Counted from the first letter of the stretch, positions 35,027 to 43,806 are shown. The stretch: DNA of 64,000 bases from Nitrospirillum sp034427435 (GCF_034427435.1 NZ_JAXQNP010000003.1:1116001-1180000), one strand, 5' to 3'. Notes: generated by a model not told the origin, from the sequence alone. Translations and numbers: made by a program.

Positions 35027-37107
35027 CAGTCGTCCCCGGCCGCGACGGCGGCCCCGCCCCCCAAGGACACGGCGCCGACCTCGTGCGTCGTGGCGCGCGG
35101 GTTGGCCAGGGCCTTGCGGATGTTCAACAGGCCGAACACCAGCATGGACACGACCACGGCCATGAACACGCCGCACAGGGTGGCGTCGACATAGTCGTTG
35201 GTGATGACCCGGGCCATGGCCTCCGTCGTCTTGGCCGGGGCCAGGACCTTGCCGTCGGCCAGGGCGGCCGAGAACTTCTTGGCGTGCGCCAGGAAGCCCA
35301 CGGCCGGGTTGTCATCGAACAGCTTCTGCCAGCCGGCGGTCAGCGTGCAGATGGACAGCCAGGTGGTGGGCAGGATGGTGATCCAGGCGAACTTCTCCCG
35401 CTTCATCTTGAACAGGATGACGGTGCCCAGCATCAGGGCGATGGCCGCCAGCATCTGGTTGGAGATGCCGAACAAGGGCCACAGCGTGTTGATGCCGCCC
35501 AGCGGGTCGACCACGCCCTGGTACAGGAAATAGCCCCAGCCGGCGACGGCGATGGCCGTGGCCAGCAGGTTGGCGCCCCAGCTTTGGGTGACGCGCAGGG
35601 CCGGCACCGCTGTGCCCAGCAGATCCTGGATCATGAAGCGGGCGACGCGGGTGCCGGCGTCGACCGTGGTCAGGATGAACAGGGCCTCGAACAGGATGGC
35701 GAAGTGGTACCAGAAGGCGGTCATGGACTGGCCGCCGACCAGGCTGGACAGGATGGTCGACATGCCCACGGCCAGGGTGGGGGCGCCACCCGCGCGGCTG
35801 AGGATGGTCGACTCGCCCACGTTCTTGGCCACCTGGGCCAGCTCCTCGGGCGTGATGGCGAAGCCCCAGTTGCCCACCACCTGCGCCGCCTGGTCCACCG
35901 TGGTGCCGATGACGCCGGCGGGGGTGTTCATGGCGAAATAGACGCCGGGGTGCAGCACGCAGGCCGAGATCAGGGCCATGATGGCCACGAAGCTTTCGGC
36001 CAGCATGGCGCCGTAGCCGATCATGCGGGCCTGGGTTTCCGTCTCCAGCATCTTGGGCGTGGTGCCGGAGGAGATCAGGGCGTGGAAGCCCGAGACCGAG
36101 CCGCAGGCGATGGTGATGAACAGGAAGGGGAACAGCTGGCCGGAGAAGACCGGGCCGCTGCCGTCGACGAAGCGGCTGACCGCCGGCATGTGCAGCTCGG
36201 GCATGACGATCAGGATGCCCACGGCCAGCGCGATGATGGTGCCGATCTTCAGGAAGGTCGACAGATAGTCGCGCGGCGCCAGCAGCAGCCACACCGGCAG
36301 GACCGAGGCGATGAAGCCATAGCCGATCAGCAGCAGGGCCAGCGTCTCACCCTTGAAGGTGAAGGCCGCGGCCCAGGCGGGATCCTCCGCCACCCACTGG
36401 CCGCCCATGATGCCCAGCAGCAGCAGGACCAGGCCGATGGCCGACATCTCGCCCACGCGGCCGGGGCGGATGAAGCGGCCGTAGACGCCCATCAGCACGG
36501 CGATGGGCATGGTGGCGAAGACGGTGAAGGTGCCCCAGGGGCTGCCGGCCAGGGCCTTGACCACGATCAGCGCCAGCACGGCCAGCAGGATGATCATGAT
36601 CAGCAGCACGCCGAACAGGGCGATGACGCCCGGCACCGTGCCCATCTCGGACTTGATCATGTCGCCCAGGGACCGGCCGTCGCGGCGGGTGGAGGCGAAC
36701 AGGACGATGAAGTCCTGAACGGCGCCGGCGAAGACCACGCCGACCAGGATCCACAGCGTGCCGGGCAGGTAGCCCATCTGTGCTGCCAGGACCGGGCCCA
36801 CCAGGGGGCCGGCGCCGGCGATGGCGGCGAAGTGATGGCCGAACAGCACCCATTTGTCCGTGGGCACGTAGTCCAGGCCATCGTTATGGCGGATGGCCGG
36901 GGTGGCGCGCCCGCCGTCCAGCTTCAGGGCGGCGTTGGCGATGTACAGGCTGTAGAAGCGATAGGCGATGGTGTAGGTGCACAGGGCGGCCACAACCACC
37001 CACAGCGCGTTGATGCTTTCGCCGCGCGACAGCGCGACCACGCCCAGCGATCCGGCGCCGACAAGCGCCACGATCAGCCAGACGAGCCGTCCGGCGGTTC
37101 CATTCAT
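35026..37107 (-). CDS. cstA: CstA/BtsT-family carbon-starvation transporter
   Basis: About 693 residues from MNGTAGRLVW, chosen for the GGGAGGAAAC just upstream; an earlier in-frame start at 37131 lacks one. About 16-18 membrane helices. The FGHHFAAIAGAGPLVGPVLAAQ and GAVQDFIVLFASTRRDGRS segments and GSVSGFHALISSGTTPKM are CstA/BtsT signatures. In E. coli these proteins take up pyruvate and peptides when carbon is scarce. The gene overlaps ybdD by one base, the usual partner. No BtsSR-like two-component system is nearby. The gene symbol reflects the family and does not separate CstA from BtsT. Confidence 0.94.
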   Translation of the reverse strand: MNGTAGRLVWLIVALVGAGSLGVVALSRGESINALWVVVAALCTYTIAYRFYSLYIANAALKLDGGRATPAIRHNDGLDYVPTDKWVLFGHHFAAIAGAGPLVGPVLAAQMGYLPGTLWILVGVVFAGAVQDFIVLFASTRRDGRSLGDMIKSEMGTVPGVIALFGVLLIMIILLAVLALIVVKALAGSPWGTFTVFATMPIAVLMGVYGRFIRPGRVGEMSAIGLVLLLLGIMGGQWVAEDPAWAAAFTFKGETLALLLIGYGFIASVLPVWLLLAPRDYLSTFLKIGTIIALAVGILIVMPELHMPAVSRFVDGSGPVFSGQLFPFLFITIACGSVSGFHALISSGTTPKMLETETQARMIGYGAMLAESFVAIMALISACVLHPGVYFAMNTPAGVIGTTVDQAAQVVGNWGFAITPEELAQVAKNVGESTILSRAGGAPTLAVGMSTILSSLVGGQSMTAFWYHFAILFEALFILTTVDAGTRVARFMIQDLLGTAVPALRVTQSWGANLLATAIAVAGWGYFLYQGVVDPLGGINTLWPLFGISNQMLAAIALMLGTVILFKMKREKFAWITILPTTWLSICTLTAGWQKLFDDNPAVGFLAHAKKFSAALADGKVLAPAKTTEAMARVITNDYVDATLCGVFMAVVVSMLVFGLLNIRKALANPRATTHEVGAVSLGGGAAVAAGDD

Positions 37108-37339
37108 TCCGTTTCCTCCCAAGTATCCCACACCCCAGCCCAGGCGAAGGGGGTACCCCGAATTCTCTTAAACCGTGAACCCCTGTCCGGGCAGGCCGCG
37201 ACGGGGGCCAGGCAGGACCTTACAGTGTCACGCCAGAGCTAACAGCCTTGATATTACAGGATCGTTTGCCGCTTGGACAGGGGCGGCCCTCAGGGTTTCG
37301 CCGCCGTTGGGCGGTCCGTTTTTGTGCGCTGCGGTAAAG

Positions 37340-37440
37340 GATTTGTTCATAGTTAGGAGCGATAACAGCAGGGCAACTTGGTTGCGTTTTCCTCCCTTTT
37401 AAACTCGACCCCGGCGCCTTTGAGGCTGCCGGGGTTTTTT
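37340..37440 (+). ncRNA. Candidate small RNA with anti-SD CCTCCC motif and terminator
   Basis: No coding gene on the + strand precedes the strong intrinsic terminator at 37409-37440, so something short is transcribed towards it. The 60 bases before it contain an unpaired TTTTCCTCCCTTTT stretch (CCTCCC at 37391-37396) complementary to Shine-Dalgarno sequences, a layout seen in alphaproteobacterial CCUCC-motif regulatory RNAs. The 5' end is a guess and no clear promoter was found. Short open frames here lack a ribosome-binding site. Confidence 0.3.
37409..37440 (+). terminator. Orphan + strand intrinsic terminator
   Basis: CCCCGGC plus GCCT (37409-37419) pairs with AGGC plus GCCGGGG (37423-37434), one bulged T, followed by T6. 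Both neighbouring genes lie on the minus strand. Confidence 0.75.
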
Positions 37441-37484
37441 GTTGCGCCGTGCGCTGGCGCCCTTTGCTGCGGTGGCGAGAAAAC

Positions 37485-37522
37485 AAAACGGCCCCGCCTG
37501 GATGACCAGGCGGGGCCGTTTT
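37485..37522. terminator. Bidirectional terminator of the coat-U-like gene
   Basis: Perfect 17-bp stem (37485-37501 with 37506-37522, loop ATGA) with A4 and T4 at the ends, so it can work on both strands; 25 bases past the stop at 37548. Confidence 0.8.
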
Positions 37523-37547
37523 GCTTTGGGCCGATATGGTTGGCGGC

Positions 37548-38009
37548 TCACTTGCCCTGGATGGTGATGGTCAGGGTGTCGGTGTAGCTGCCGGCGATGG
37601 CCTGGGCGTTGGCGGGGACGGTGACGGCGACGGTGGCGGTCTTGTTGAACTGGGCGGAGGAGCGGACGACGTTGACGCTGCTGCCGCTGGACTGGCCGTC
37701 GTAGATGGGGGTGTAGCTGACGGGCTGGGCGCCGGTGGCGTTGGACTTCAGGGTGCCGCCGTTGGCGGAGGTGACGCTGATCTGGTAGCCGGCGCCGTCG
37801 TTGCAGGTTTCGACCACGCTGCCGACGGTGACGGCGTTGGAGCCGGTCAGGATGTTCAGCTGGGCGCCGGCGTCGGTGACGGCCACGGTGCAGGTCTGGG
37901 CGACGGTGCTGTTCAACTGGATGGTGCCCGAGGCGCCGGCGGCGGCGAAGGCGGGGGCGGCGGCCAGGGAAGCGGCGGCGATCAGGGCGGCGGCGGCGAA
38001 GCGGATCAT
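37548..38009 (-). CDS. Secreted spore-coat-U-like / fimbrial-type domain protein, copy 1
   Basis: 153 residues from MIRFAAAALIAAASL; upstream codons in the frame are not needed. A signal peptide to about residue 23 precedes a beta-sandwich: GTIQLNSTVAQTCTVAVTDAG, SVVETCNDGAGYQISV, and the closing AGSYTDTLTITIQGK. Two cysteines are placed for a disulfide. The pattern is that of the spore coat U / secreted pilin-like domain, which forms extracellular fibres by donor-strand exchange in other bacteria. No usher or chaperone gene is adjacent, so a fibre role is uncertain. It is a tandem paralogue of the gene at 38324. Confidence 0.78.
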   Translation of the reverse strand: MIRFAAAALIAAASLAAAPAFAAAGASGTIQLNSTVAQTCTVAVTDAGAQLNILTGSNAVTVGSVVETCNDGAGYQISVTSANGGTLKSNATGAQPVSYTPIYDGQSSGSSVNVVRSSAQFNKTATVAVTVPANAQAIAGSYTDTLTITIQGK

Positions 38010-38180
38010 GACGGTGGTTCCTATCGGTTCGGCTGGGCTTGTTGCCCGTTTGCTTAATGGGAGGGGTATCAGCAAACGGGGTGCCAGAACCGGGGCCGCG
38101 CCGGGCTAATCTGTTAATACATTGATAAGGTTAATATATCGGATTTATGCCGGCCGAGCTTGTCAGGCGTGGCCCGGCAA

Positions 38181-38222
38181 CCCTTGCGTTCCGCAGTGGG
38201 CGGAAGGCCAGGAATGCAAGGG
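38181..38222. repeat. Inverted repeat upstream of coat-U-like copy 1
   Basis: 12-bp arms (CCCTTGCGTTCC at 38181-38192 with GGAATGCAAGGG at 38211-38222, one wobble pair) around an 18-base loop, about 175 bases upstream of the start. It could be a regulatory or processing hairpin. The rest of this ~310-base gap holds only the terminator at 38274. Confidence 0.45.
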
Positions 38223-38273
38223 AATCAATGCATTAGGATTTGCCGTTCGCCAGGGTCGGCCCGGACGCGCGAA

Positions 38274-38298
38274 AGGGCGCCCCGGCCTGGGGCGCCCT
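38274..38298 (-). terminator. Terminator of coat-U-like copy 2
   Basis: AGGGCGCCC/GGGCGCCCT 9-bp stem (38290-38298 with 38274-38282), weak TTC tail on the minus strand; 26 bases beyond the stop. Confidence 0.55.
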
Positions 38299-38323
38299 CT
38301 GGCACAGCGAAGAAGGGGTCGGC

Positions 38324-38782
38324 TTACTTGCCGGCGATGGTGATGGTCAGGGTGTCGGCGTAGCTGCCGGCGATGGCCTGGGCATTGGCCGGGACGGTCA
38401 CGGACACGGCGGCGGTCTTGTTGAACTGGGCGCCGGAGCGGGTGACGGTGAAGCTGGAGCCCGAGCCGTTGGTGCCGTCGTAGGTCGTGGTGTAGCTGAT
38501 GGGCTGGGCGCCGTTGGCGCTGGACTTCAGCGCGCCGTTGTTGGCCGAGGCGACGGTGATGGTGTAACCGGCGCCGTCGTTGCAGTTCTCAACCACGCTG
38601 CCGACCGCCACGTTGCTGGAGCCGGACAGGATGTTCAGCGTGGCGCCGGCATCGGTCACGGCCACGGTGCAGGTCTGCGCAACCGTGCCGCTGAGCCGGA
38701 TGCTGCCCGACGTGTCAGCCAGGGCGGGGGCGGAGATCAGGGCGGCGAGGAGGGCGGTGGCGGCGGCGATGCGGCGGATCAT
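38324..38782 (-). CDS. Secreted spore-coat-U-like / fimbrial-type domain protein, copy 2
   Basis: 152 residues from MIRRIAAATALLAAL, with a signal peptide ending near ALAD. It is a close paralogue of the protein at 37548: the stretches VAQTCTVAVTDAGA, LNIL, GSVVE-CNDGAGY, SAQFNKTA-like GAQFNKTAAV and VTVPANAQAIAGSY align along the full length, with the same cysteines. Tandem duplication is clear, and divergence is concentrated in mid-protein (TTYDGTNGSGSSFTVTRSG). Each copy has its own terminator, so they can be expressed separately. Function as for copy 1. Confidence 0.78.
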   Translation of the reverse strand: MIRRIAAATALLAALISAPALADTSGSIRLSGTVAQTCTVAVTDAGATLNILSGSSNVAVGSVVENCNDGAGYTITVASANNGALKSSANGAQPISYTTTYDGTNGSGSSFTVTRSGAQFNKTAAVSVTVPANAQAIAGSYADTLTITIAGK

Positions 38783-39182
38783 GGCGTAGGTCCTAATCGG
38801 TTCGGGGTGGGCTTTGCCCATTTGGTTCATGTCCCGTTATAAGCACGTGCCGTGCCAATTTTCACCGAGTCGCCGTGAATGTATTAATTTCAATTAACTA
38901 ACATGATCTGCCTCGCAGGTGGCGCGGCGTCATCCTACGATGCGATGCGGAATTTAACCTTTTGCACTGCGATACGCATCGCGCCTTTTGAATAGTTTGG
39001 TTACCAACGCATTGCATAATGCAAGCAATGCCGAACCCCAACCAGGCTCCCCGCTTATGCAGGGTCTTATAGAGTTGGTTGGTAAACCAGTTGGTCGACG
39101 ATTGATCCATCTCAAGGACGTCACGGGTGGGGTTCGCTACCCCGATGGCACTGCCTGTCTTGACGGGCGCCAGGGGGAACAC
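38783..39182. other. Intergenic region between coat-U copy 2 and Rmf-like gene
   Basis: About 400 bases with AT-rich stretches, including a TTAATT-TC-AATTAA palindrome at 38884-38897 that may be part of a promoter or operator. An in-frame extension of the next gene (from 38988) lacks a ribosome-binding site. Nothing else recognisable. Confidence 0.35.
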
Positions 39183-39449
39183 ATGACCATCACCATCGCT
39201 GTCCTTGCCGCGCCGGCCTCTTCCTCTTCCTCAGGTCCGGACGGTTCGGGGCCCAGTGGTTCGAGTTTGGGCGGCGCTGACGGTGAACTGATGGGACATC
39301 TGCTTATCGCCTATGCCATGGGGTGTGCCGCACGGCGCGAGGGACATAGCCTTTTGTCTAATCCCTTCGAGGCAACCGATCCGCTTGGCTCTTTAGGTGA
39401 TGTCGCTGATGCCGACGCCTGGCGCGAGGGCTGGTTAAGTGGGGGGTAG
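39183..39449 (+). CDS. Small Rmf-like protein
   Basis: 88 residues from the ATG at 39183, with AGGGGG 7 bases upstream. After a Ser/Gly-rich N-terminal segment, the C-terminal ~50 residues read AYAMGCAARREGHSLLSNPFE...DADAWREGWLSGG. The spacing A-x2-G-x2-A-x3-G, then NPF, then W-x2-GW-x2-G recalls ribosome modulation factor (Rmf), which dimerises ribosomes in stationary phase, and Rmf-like phage or accessory proteins. Function is inferred from this pattern only. It stands alone in an AT-richer patch. Confidence 0.55.
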   Translation: MTITIAVLAAPASSSSSGPDGSGPSGSSLGGADGELMGHLLIAYAMGCAARREGHSLLSNPFEATDPLGSLGDVADADAWREGWLSGG

Positions 39450-39761
39450 AAACGGGTTAATCCATTGGGAAAGAAGAGTTATTTTCCTGTGGGACCGGGC
39501 ATGCCGCTTATGCTTTTCGCGCTGGCCTGCCCCTTTGGGCGCCTTTGGGTGACGCAAGGGGGGAAGATGGCGGATGACAAGGGCACCACGTACCCCTAAG
39601 CTATATCTCTTAGCATTTGATTTGGATTATGCTGACCGCGACAGCCCAAGGGTTCCACCCCGGGGCGGCCGGTCCGGCGAACGGCCCGGGTTTCAAGAGC
39701 CGACCCCGCGGGGGTGCCGCATGCGCGGGCACCGCCGAGGCTGTTAAGGAGTAGGGAAGCT
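39450..39761. other. Intergenic region, nothing recognised
   Basis: About 310 bases between two small genes. A minus-strand open frame (39596-39856) overlaps the next gene and has no ribosome-binding site. No repeat or RNA gene seen. Confidence 0.35.
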
Positions 39762-39995
39762 ATGGTGTTGTCTAGGCGCGGGGGCGAGCCGCCCAAACCC
39801 GGTGAATGGATGGAGGAGGTGAAGCTGCCCAAGCGTCGCCTCCTGGTCCACGCCATCCACCAGCGGGCGGGTCATCCGCCCCATGTCGAATTCCTGGTCG
39901 ATGGCCGCTCCAGCGACCGCCTGAGCCTCGCGCTTGAGGTGGTGTTGGACAGCGACCGGTTCCGCCGCATGGGTGTGTCGCAGAACGCCGCCTGA
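39762..39995 (+). CDS. Small hypothetical protein (77 aa)
   Basis: 77 residues starting MVLSRRGGEPP with AAGGAG 11 bases upstream. The body LLVHAIHQRAGHPPHVEFLVDGRSSDRLSLALEVVLDSDRFRRMG predicts a compact beta-alpha fold, and the composition looks like real coding sequence. No family recognised. It is convergent with a nucleoside-modifying enzyme gene but unlikely to be functionally linked. Confidence 0.5.
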   Translation: MVLSRRGGEPPKPGEWMEEVKLPKRRLLVHAIHQRAGHPPHVEFLVDGRSSDRLSLALEVVLDSDRFRRMGVSQNAA

Positions 39996-40082
39996 TGCGC
40001 GTGAAAACGGAAGACTGACGACAGCCGGGCCGGCGATGGCCCGGCTGTCGTGCTTTCAGCTGTCGTGTTTCAAAGTTGGGGA

Positions 40083-40685
40083 TCAGCCGACCTGCGCGGC
40101 GATCCAGGCCGCCGCCGCCGCCACGGCCGCTTCCGCACCCTGGTACAGGCCATGGGCGCCGACCCCGCCCCAGGCGGTGATCGCGGGGTCCACCAGCATC
40201 AGATTGGCGCCCAGGCCGAAATCCTCCACCATCTGGCCCGCCGCGTCGCGCCAGGCGCCATCATGACCGCGCGTGACGGGACCGTGGGCCCTCGTGCGCT
40301 CCAGCAGGCTGTCGGCCGTTTCGGTATAGGCGAAGACCGGCCGCCCCAGGGCCGTGGCGTAGCCCATCTCATAGGCGGTGCCGTCGTCGGCGGAGGGCCC
40401 CCGGAAAGGGCTGGCGTTGGCCAGCACCAGGTCCGTCTCCCGGATCAGCGCCAGGTTGGCGGCGCGGATGCGGGCGGCGTGCGTCGGCGACGGCTCCCCC
40501 GGGGTGGCGGCGACCGCGCCATCCAGCGGGAAGACGCCAACGATGCCGTGCCGGGCGCACGCGGCGCGCAAGGCCTCGGCCGCCGCAGCCGGATCGGGAA
40601 GGAACACCTCCGGCCCCGCCAGGTAGGCCCGCCACACCTTCTTCTCGACCCGCACGCTCCCGTCCTCCATCCGCTCGGCCCTCAC
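40083..40685 (-). CDS. Nucleoside 2-deoxyribosyltransferase-like protein
   Basis: 200 residues from a GTG that overlaps the upstream cpdB stop (GTGA); an ATG five codons later is the alternative. AYLAGPEVFLPDP at the N-terminus, FPLDG, ANASPFRGPSADDGTAYEMGYATALG with the likely nucleophilic Glu in YEMGYA, and a final helix define the nucleoside 2-deoxyribosyltransferase family. These enzymes transfer deoxyribose between bases or hydrolyse the N-glycosidic bond. Coupling to cpdB and proximity to a nucleoside-type ABC transporter support nucleoside salvage. Confidence 0.88.
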   Translation of the reverse strand: MRAERMEDGSVRVEKKVWRAYLAGPEVFLPDPAAAAEALRAACARHGIVGVFPLDGAVAATPGEPSPTHAARIRAANLALIRETDLVLANASPFRGPSADDGTAYEMGYATALGRPVFAYTETADSLLERTRAHGPVTRGHDGAWRDAAGQMVEDFGLGANLMLVDPAITAWGGVGAHGLYQGAEAAVAAAAAWIAAQVG

Positions 40686-42679
40686 TTGCCCAGGGCCTGG
40701 CCGGCCAGCGCCGTGGGCGACAGATCGACGCGGAACAGCTCCAGCCCCGCCTCGCCCGGGCCGGCGTCGCTGAGGTTGGGGTAGTTGGTCAGCAGGGGGG
40801 CCGCCTTGGCGTTGGTGTCGTACAGCACCGTCACCGGCGCCGTGATCGGGGCGAAGCCCCAGCTTTGGTTGGTCTTGGGCATCAGCGTGCCGACGCCGCG
40901 CAGATGGTCGGCGATGATCTCCTGGATGGTCTCCGTTCCGGAGTAGACGATGTTCTTGCCATCCAGGCCGGGGAAGTTGCCCCCGCCGTTGGCGCGGTAG
41001 TTGTTGGTGACGACGATGAATTCCTCATCGTCCTTCACCGGCCGCCCCTCATAGCGCAGGTCGACGATGCGATGGTTGTCGCCGGGCAGCGGCTTGCCGT
41101 CGCCCCCGAAGCGCGGCGCCTGGGTCAGGTCGACGCGCCAGGTGACGCCATCGATGACGTCGAAGTCGAAGCTGGGAACCGCGCGGTTCACCAGCATCTG
41201 CGCCTCCTTCTTGGCCGGGTCGATGCGGTTGAACACGCGCGCCGCCATCTCCAGCCAGTCCCGGACCTGGGCGCCCGTCACCTTCACCGCCGCGACGATG
41301 TTGGGATAGAGATAGAGGTCAGCCACGTTGCGCAGGCTGATCTGCCCGGCGGCCACGTCGGTGAAATAGTCGGGGCCCGGCTTGCCGCCAGCCTTGAACG
41401 GGGCCGCCGCCGACAGCAGCGGCAGCCCGGCGTAGGGGCCGCCGGCCAGGGCCTTGGCCACGTAGGCGCGCTGGGCGTCGGACACGATGTCCAGCGCCGG
41501 CTGGTCGGCGATGAAGGCGAAATAGGTCTCGATGCGGCCGGTGCTCTTGCCCACGGGCTGGCGCACATAATCCAGCGTGGCCTGGTGTGCCGCCTGGGCC
41601 AGGGCCGCCACCGCCGCGTCCGGTTCCACCAGCGGGGTGGCCTTGCCGTTCACCCGGGCCAGCACCGGGCGGGTTTCGGCATGGCCGCCGGCCACGGTCC
41701 AGCCGCCCTTGCCGTCATGGGCCTTGGGATCGGGGGACAGGATCAGGTCGATCACGCCCAGATGGTCGCCGAAGAATCCGGCCATGACCACCGGCTTGCC
41801 ATGGATCAGGCCGTGCGGGATGTCGGTATCGGGCAGGTTGGCATAATCGGCCCCGGGGAAGACGCGGTGGGAATGGCCGGTGACGACGGCGTCCACCTCG
41901 GGGATGGCGGCCACGGCGACGCCGGCGTTCTCCGCCATCTTCTGGTAGGGCGCGCCCGACAGGCCGCTGTGCGTCACCACCACCACCACGTCGGCCCCCT
42001 GGGCCTTCAGGTCGCGGGCGGTCTTGGCCGCCACCTCCACGATGTCGGCGGTGGTGACCTTGCCCTCCAGCTTATCCTTGTCCCACAGCACGATCTGGGG
42101 CGTCAGCACGCCGACCACGCCCACCCGCACCGTGTGCTTGGCGCCGGCGCCGTCGGTGAACTGCCGGTCCAGGATGACGCCGGCGGGGAACAGCGGCTGG
42201 CCATCCTCCACCCGGTTCACGTTGCCGGCCAGCACGGGGTACTTGGCCTCCTTCTCCGCCGCGACGGCGTAATCCAGGCCGAAGTTGAATTCATGGTTGC
42301 CCATGACGGCGGCGTCATAGCCCAGCGCGTTCATGGCGGCGATAATGGGCTGGAACTTGCCCGGCCCCAAGCCCTGGACACGGGCCACATAGTCGCCCAT
42401 GGGCGTGCCCTGGATCAGGTCGCCGGCGTCCACCAGCAGGGTGTTGGGCTTTTCCGCCCGCGCCTTGCGGATCAGGCTGGCCACCCGCACCAGGCCGACG
42501 CCGGGGTCCGGCTTGTCGGCGTAGTAATCGTAATCCATGAGGTTCATGTGCAGGTCGGTCGTCGACAGGATCTGCACGTCGATCTGGTCGGGCAGCACTT
42601 CCTGCGCCGTCGCGGTCACGGCCCCGAACAGCATGCTACCGGTCAACAGCAGGGCGGCCAGGCGGCGGCAGGCGGGCAT
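40682..42679 (-). CDS. cpdB: 2',3'-cyclic-nucleotide 2'-phosphodiesterase/3'-nucleotidase
   Basis: 665 residues with a signal peptide ending TATA, so periplasmic. The N-terminal metallophosphatase has all metal motifs: TTDLHMN, VDAGDLIQG, MGNHEFNFG, VVTHSGLSG and TGHSH. The C-terminal 5'-nucleotidase domain carries the substrate-binding NNYRANGGGNFPG. It degrades 2',3'-cyclic nucleotides and 3'-nucleotides to nucleosides and phosphate. It overlaps the deoxyribosyltransferase gene by four bases and lies downstream, on the same strand, of a nucleoside-type ABC transporter, with a terminator between. Confidence 0.96.
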   Translation of the reverse strand: MPACRRLAALLLTGSMLFGAVTATAQEVLPDQIDVQILSTTDLHMNLMDYDYYADKPDPGVGLVRVASLIRKARAEKPNTLLVDAGDLIQGTPMGDYVARVQGLGPGKFQPIIAAMNALGYDAAVMGNHEFNFGLDYAVAAEKEAKYPVLAGNVNRVEDGQPLFPAGVILDRQFTDGAGAKHTVRVGVVGVLTPQIVLWDKDKLEGKVTTADIVEVAAKTARDLKAQGADVVVVVTHSGLSGAPYQKMAENAGVAVAAIPEVDAVVTGHSHRVFPGADYANLPDTDIPHGLIHGKPVVMAGFFGDHLGVIDLILSPDPKAHDGKGGWTVAGGHAETRPVLARVNGKATPLVEPDAAVAALAQAAHQATLDYVRQPVGKSTGRIETYFAFIADQPALDIVSDAQRAYVAKALAGGPYAGLPLLSAAAPFKAGGKPGPDYFTDVAAGQISLRNVADLYLYPNIVAAVKVTGAQVRDWLEMAARVFNRIDPAKKEAQMLVNRAVPSFDFDVIDGVTWRVDLTQAPRFGGDGKPLPGDNHRIVDLRYEGRPVKDDEEFIVVTNNYRANGGGNFPGLDGKNIVYSGTETIQEIIADHLRGVGTLMPKTNQSWGFAPITAPVTVLYDTNAKAAPLLTNYPNLSDAGPGEAGLELFRVDLSPTALAGQALGK

Positions 42680-42722
42680 GGCGGGACGTCCTTCATGGGC
42701 GACGGGAAAGGGCGGCGTCGGG

Positions 42723-42753
42723 AAAATGGCGGGGGCCGGCGTCCGGCCCCGCC
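42723..42753 (-). terminator. Terminator of the BMP-type ABC operon
   Basis: On the minus strand GGCGGGGCCGG-ACG-CCGGCCCCCGCC with one bulged base, then ATTTTCC; about 60 bases past the last permease stop. Confidence 0.6.
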
Positions 42754-42813
42754 CTGGCTTTACAGGCGCGCTGTTACATCAAGACGATCAGCGCCCGCCT
42801 TGATGTAGGTCGC

Positions 42814-43788
42814 TCAGCGGTCTTTGACATAGGCCTGGCCGGCCGCCTTGGGCGGTATGGACTTGCCGACGAAGCCGGCCAGCAGCAGCACGGTCAGGAT
42901 GTAGGGCAGCACCTCGATGATCTGCACCGGCACCGCGCCGACCACCGGCAGGGCCACCCCCTGCAGGCGGGCCTGCAAGGCGTCGGTGGCGGCGAACAGC
43001 AGGCAGCCCGCCAGGGTGGGATAGGGCCGCCACTTGCCCAGGATCAGGGCGGCCAGCGCCAGGTAACCCTTGCCGGCGGTCATGTTTTCCTGAAAGCCGG
43101 CGCCCTGCGCGATGGAGAGATAGGCGCCGGCCACGCCGCACAAGGCGCCGGTGATCAGCACGGCGCGATAGCGCAGCCAGGGCACGGAAATGCCGGCCGT
43201 GTCCACGGCGGCCGGGTTTTCCCCCACCGCCCGCAGGCGCAGGCCGAAGCGGGTGCGGTAGGCGACCCATGAGGTGAGGGGCACGGCCAGGACGGCCAGG
43301 TAGACCAACAGGTTCTGCCCGCCCACCACCTCGCCATAAAGGCGGCCCAGCAAGGGCACGCCGCGCAGGGCGTCGGTCAGGGGGAAGTGCAGGCCCAGGA
43401 AACGCTGCGTGCCGTCCAGCGACGGGGTGCGGCCGCCCAGGTCGAACCAGGCGTTGGCCAGGACCGCGGTCAGCCCGGCGGCGATGGTGTTGATGGCGAC
43501 GCCGGCCACGACCTGGTCGCCGCGGTGGGTGATGCAGGCGAAGCCGTGCACCAGGGCCAGCACCAGCGATGCCGCGATGGCGGCCGCCAGGCCCAGCCAG
43601 GGGGACCCGGTGGCGGTGGCGGTGGCGGCGGCGGCGAAGGCGCCGGTCAGCATCTTGCCCTCCAGGCCGATGTCGACCACGCCGGCGCGCTCGGAATAAA
43701 AGCCGGCCAGGGCCGCCAGCACCAGCGGTGTCGCCAGGCGCACGGTGCTGGCCAGCAACGACACGATCCACAGGGTGGTATCGTCCAT
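42814..43788 (-). CDS. ABC transporter permease, BMP/nucleoside type (second permease)
   Basis: 324 residues with about eight to ten membrane helices. GFYSERAGVVDIGLEGKMLTGAF near the N-terminus, HRGDQVVAGVAINTIAAGLT, LRAVGENPAAVDTAGI and GAGAYLSIAQGAGFQENMT-like segments are the signatures of the BPD_transp_2 permeases that import nucleosides or simple sugars. It lies 18 bases after the first permease gene and ends the four-gene operon. Confidence 0.93.
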   Translation of the reverse strand: MDDTTLWIVSLLASTVRLATPLVLAALAGFYSERAGVVDIGLEGKMLTGAFAAAATATATGSPWLGLAAAIAASLVLALVHGFACITHRGDQVVAGVAINTIAAGLTAVLANAWFDLGGRTPSLDGTQRFLGLHFPLTDALRGVPLLGRLYGEVVGGQNLLVYLAVLAVPLTSWVAYRTRFGLRLRAVGENPAAVDTAGISVPWLRYRAVLITGALCGVAGAYLSIAQGAGFQENMTAGKGYLALAALILGKWRPYPTLAGCLLFAATDALQARLQGVALPVVGAVPVQIIEVLPYILTVLLLAGFVGKSIPPKAAGQAYVKDR

Positions 43789-43806
43789 GATCTCTTCCCC
43801 GGATCT

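Noticed and set aside
34993..37242. 749-codon open frame on the + strand
   Set aside because: Antisense to the cstA gene; Gly/Gln/Asp-rich artefact.
39596..39856. Minus-strand 86-codon open frame
   Set aside because: Overlaps a better-supported + strand gene with a strong AAGGAG and has no ribosome-binding site itself.
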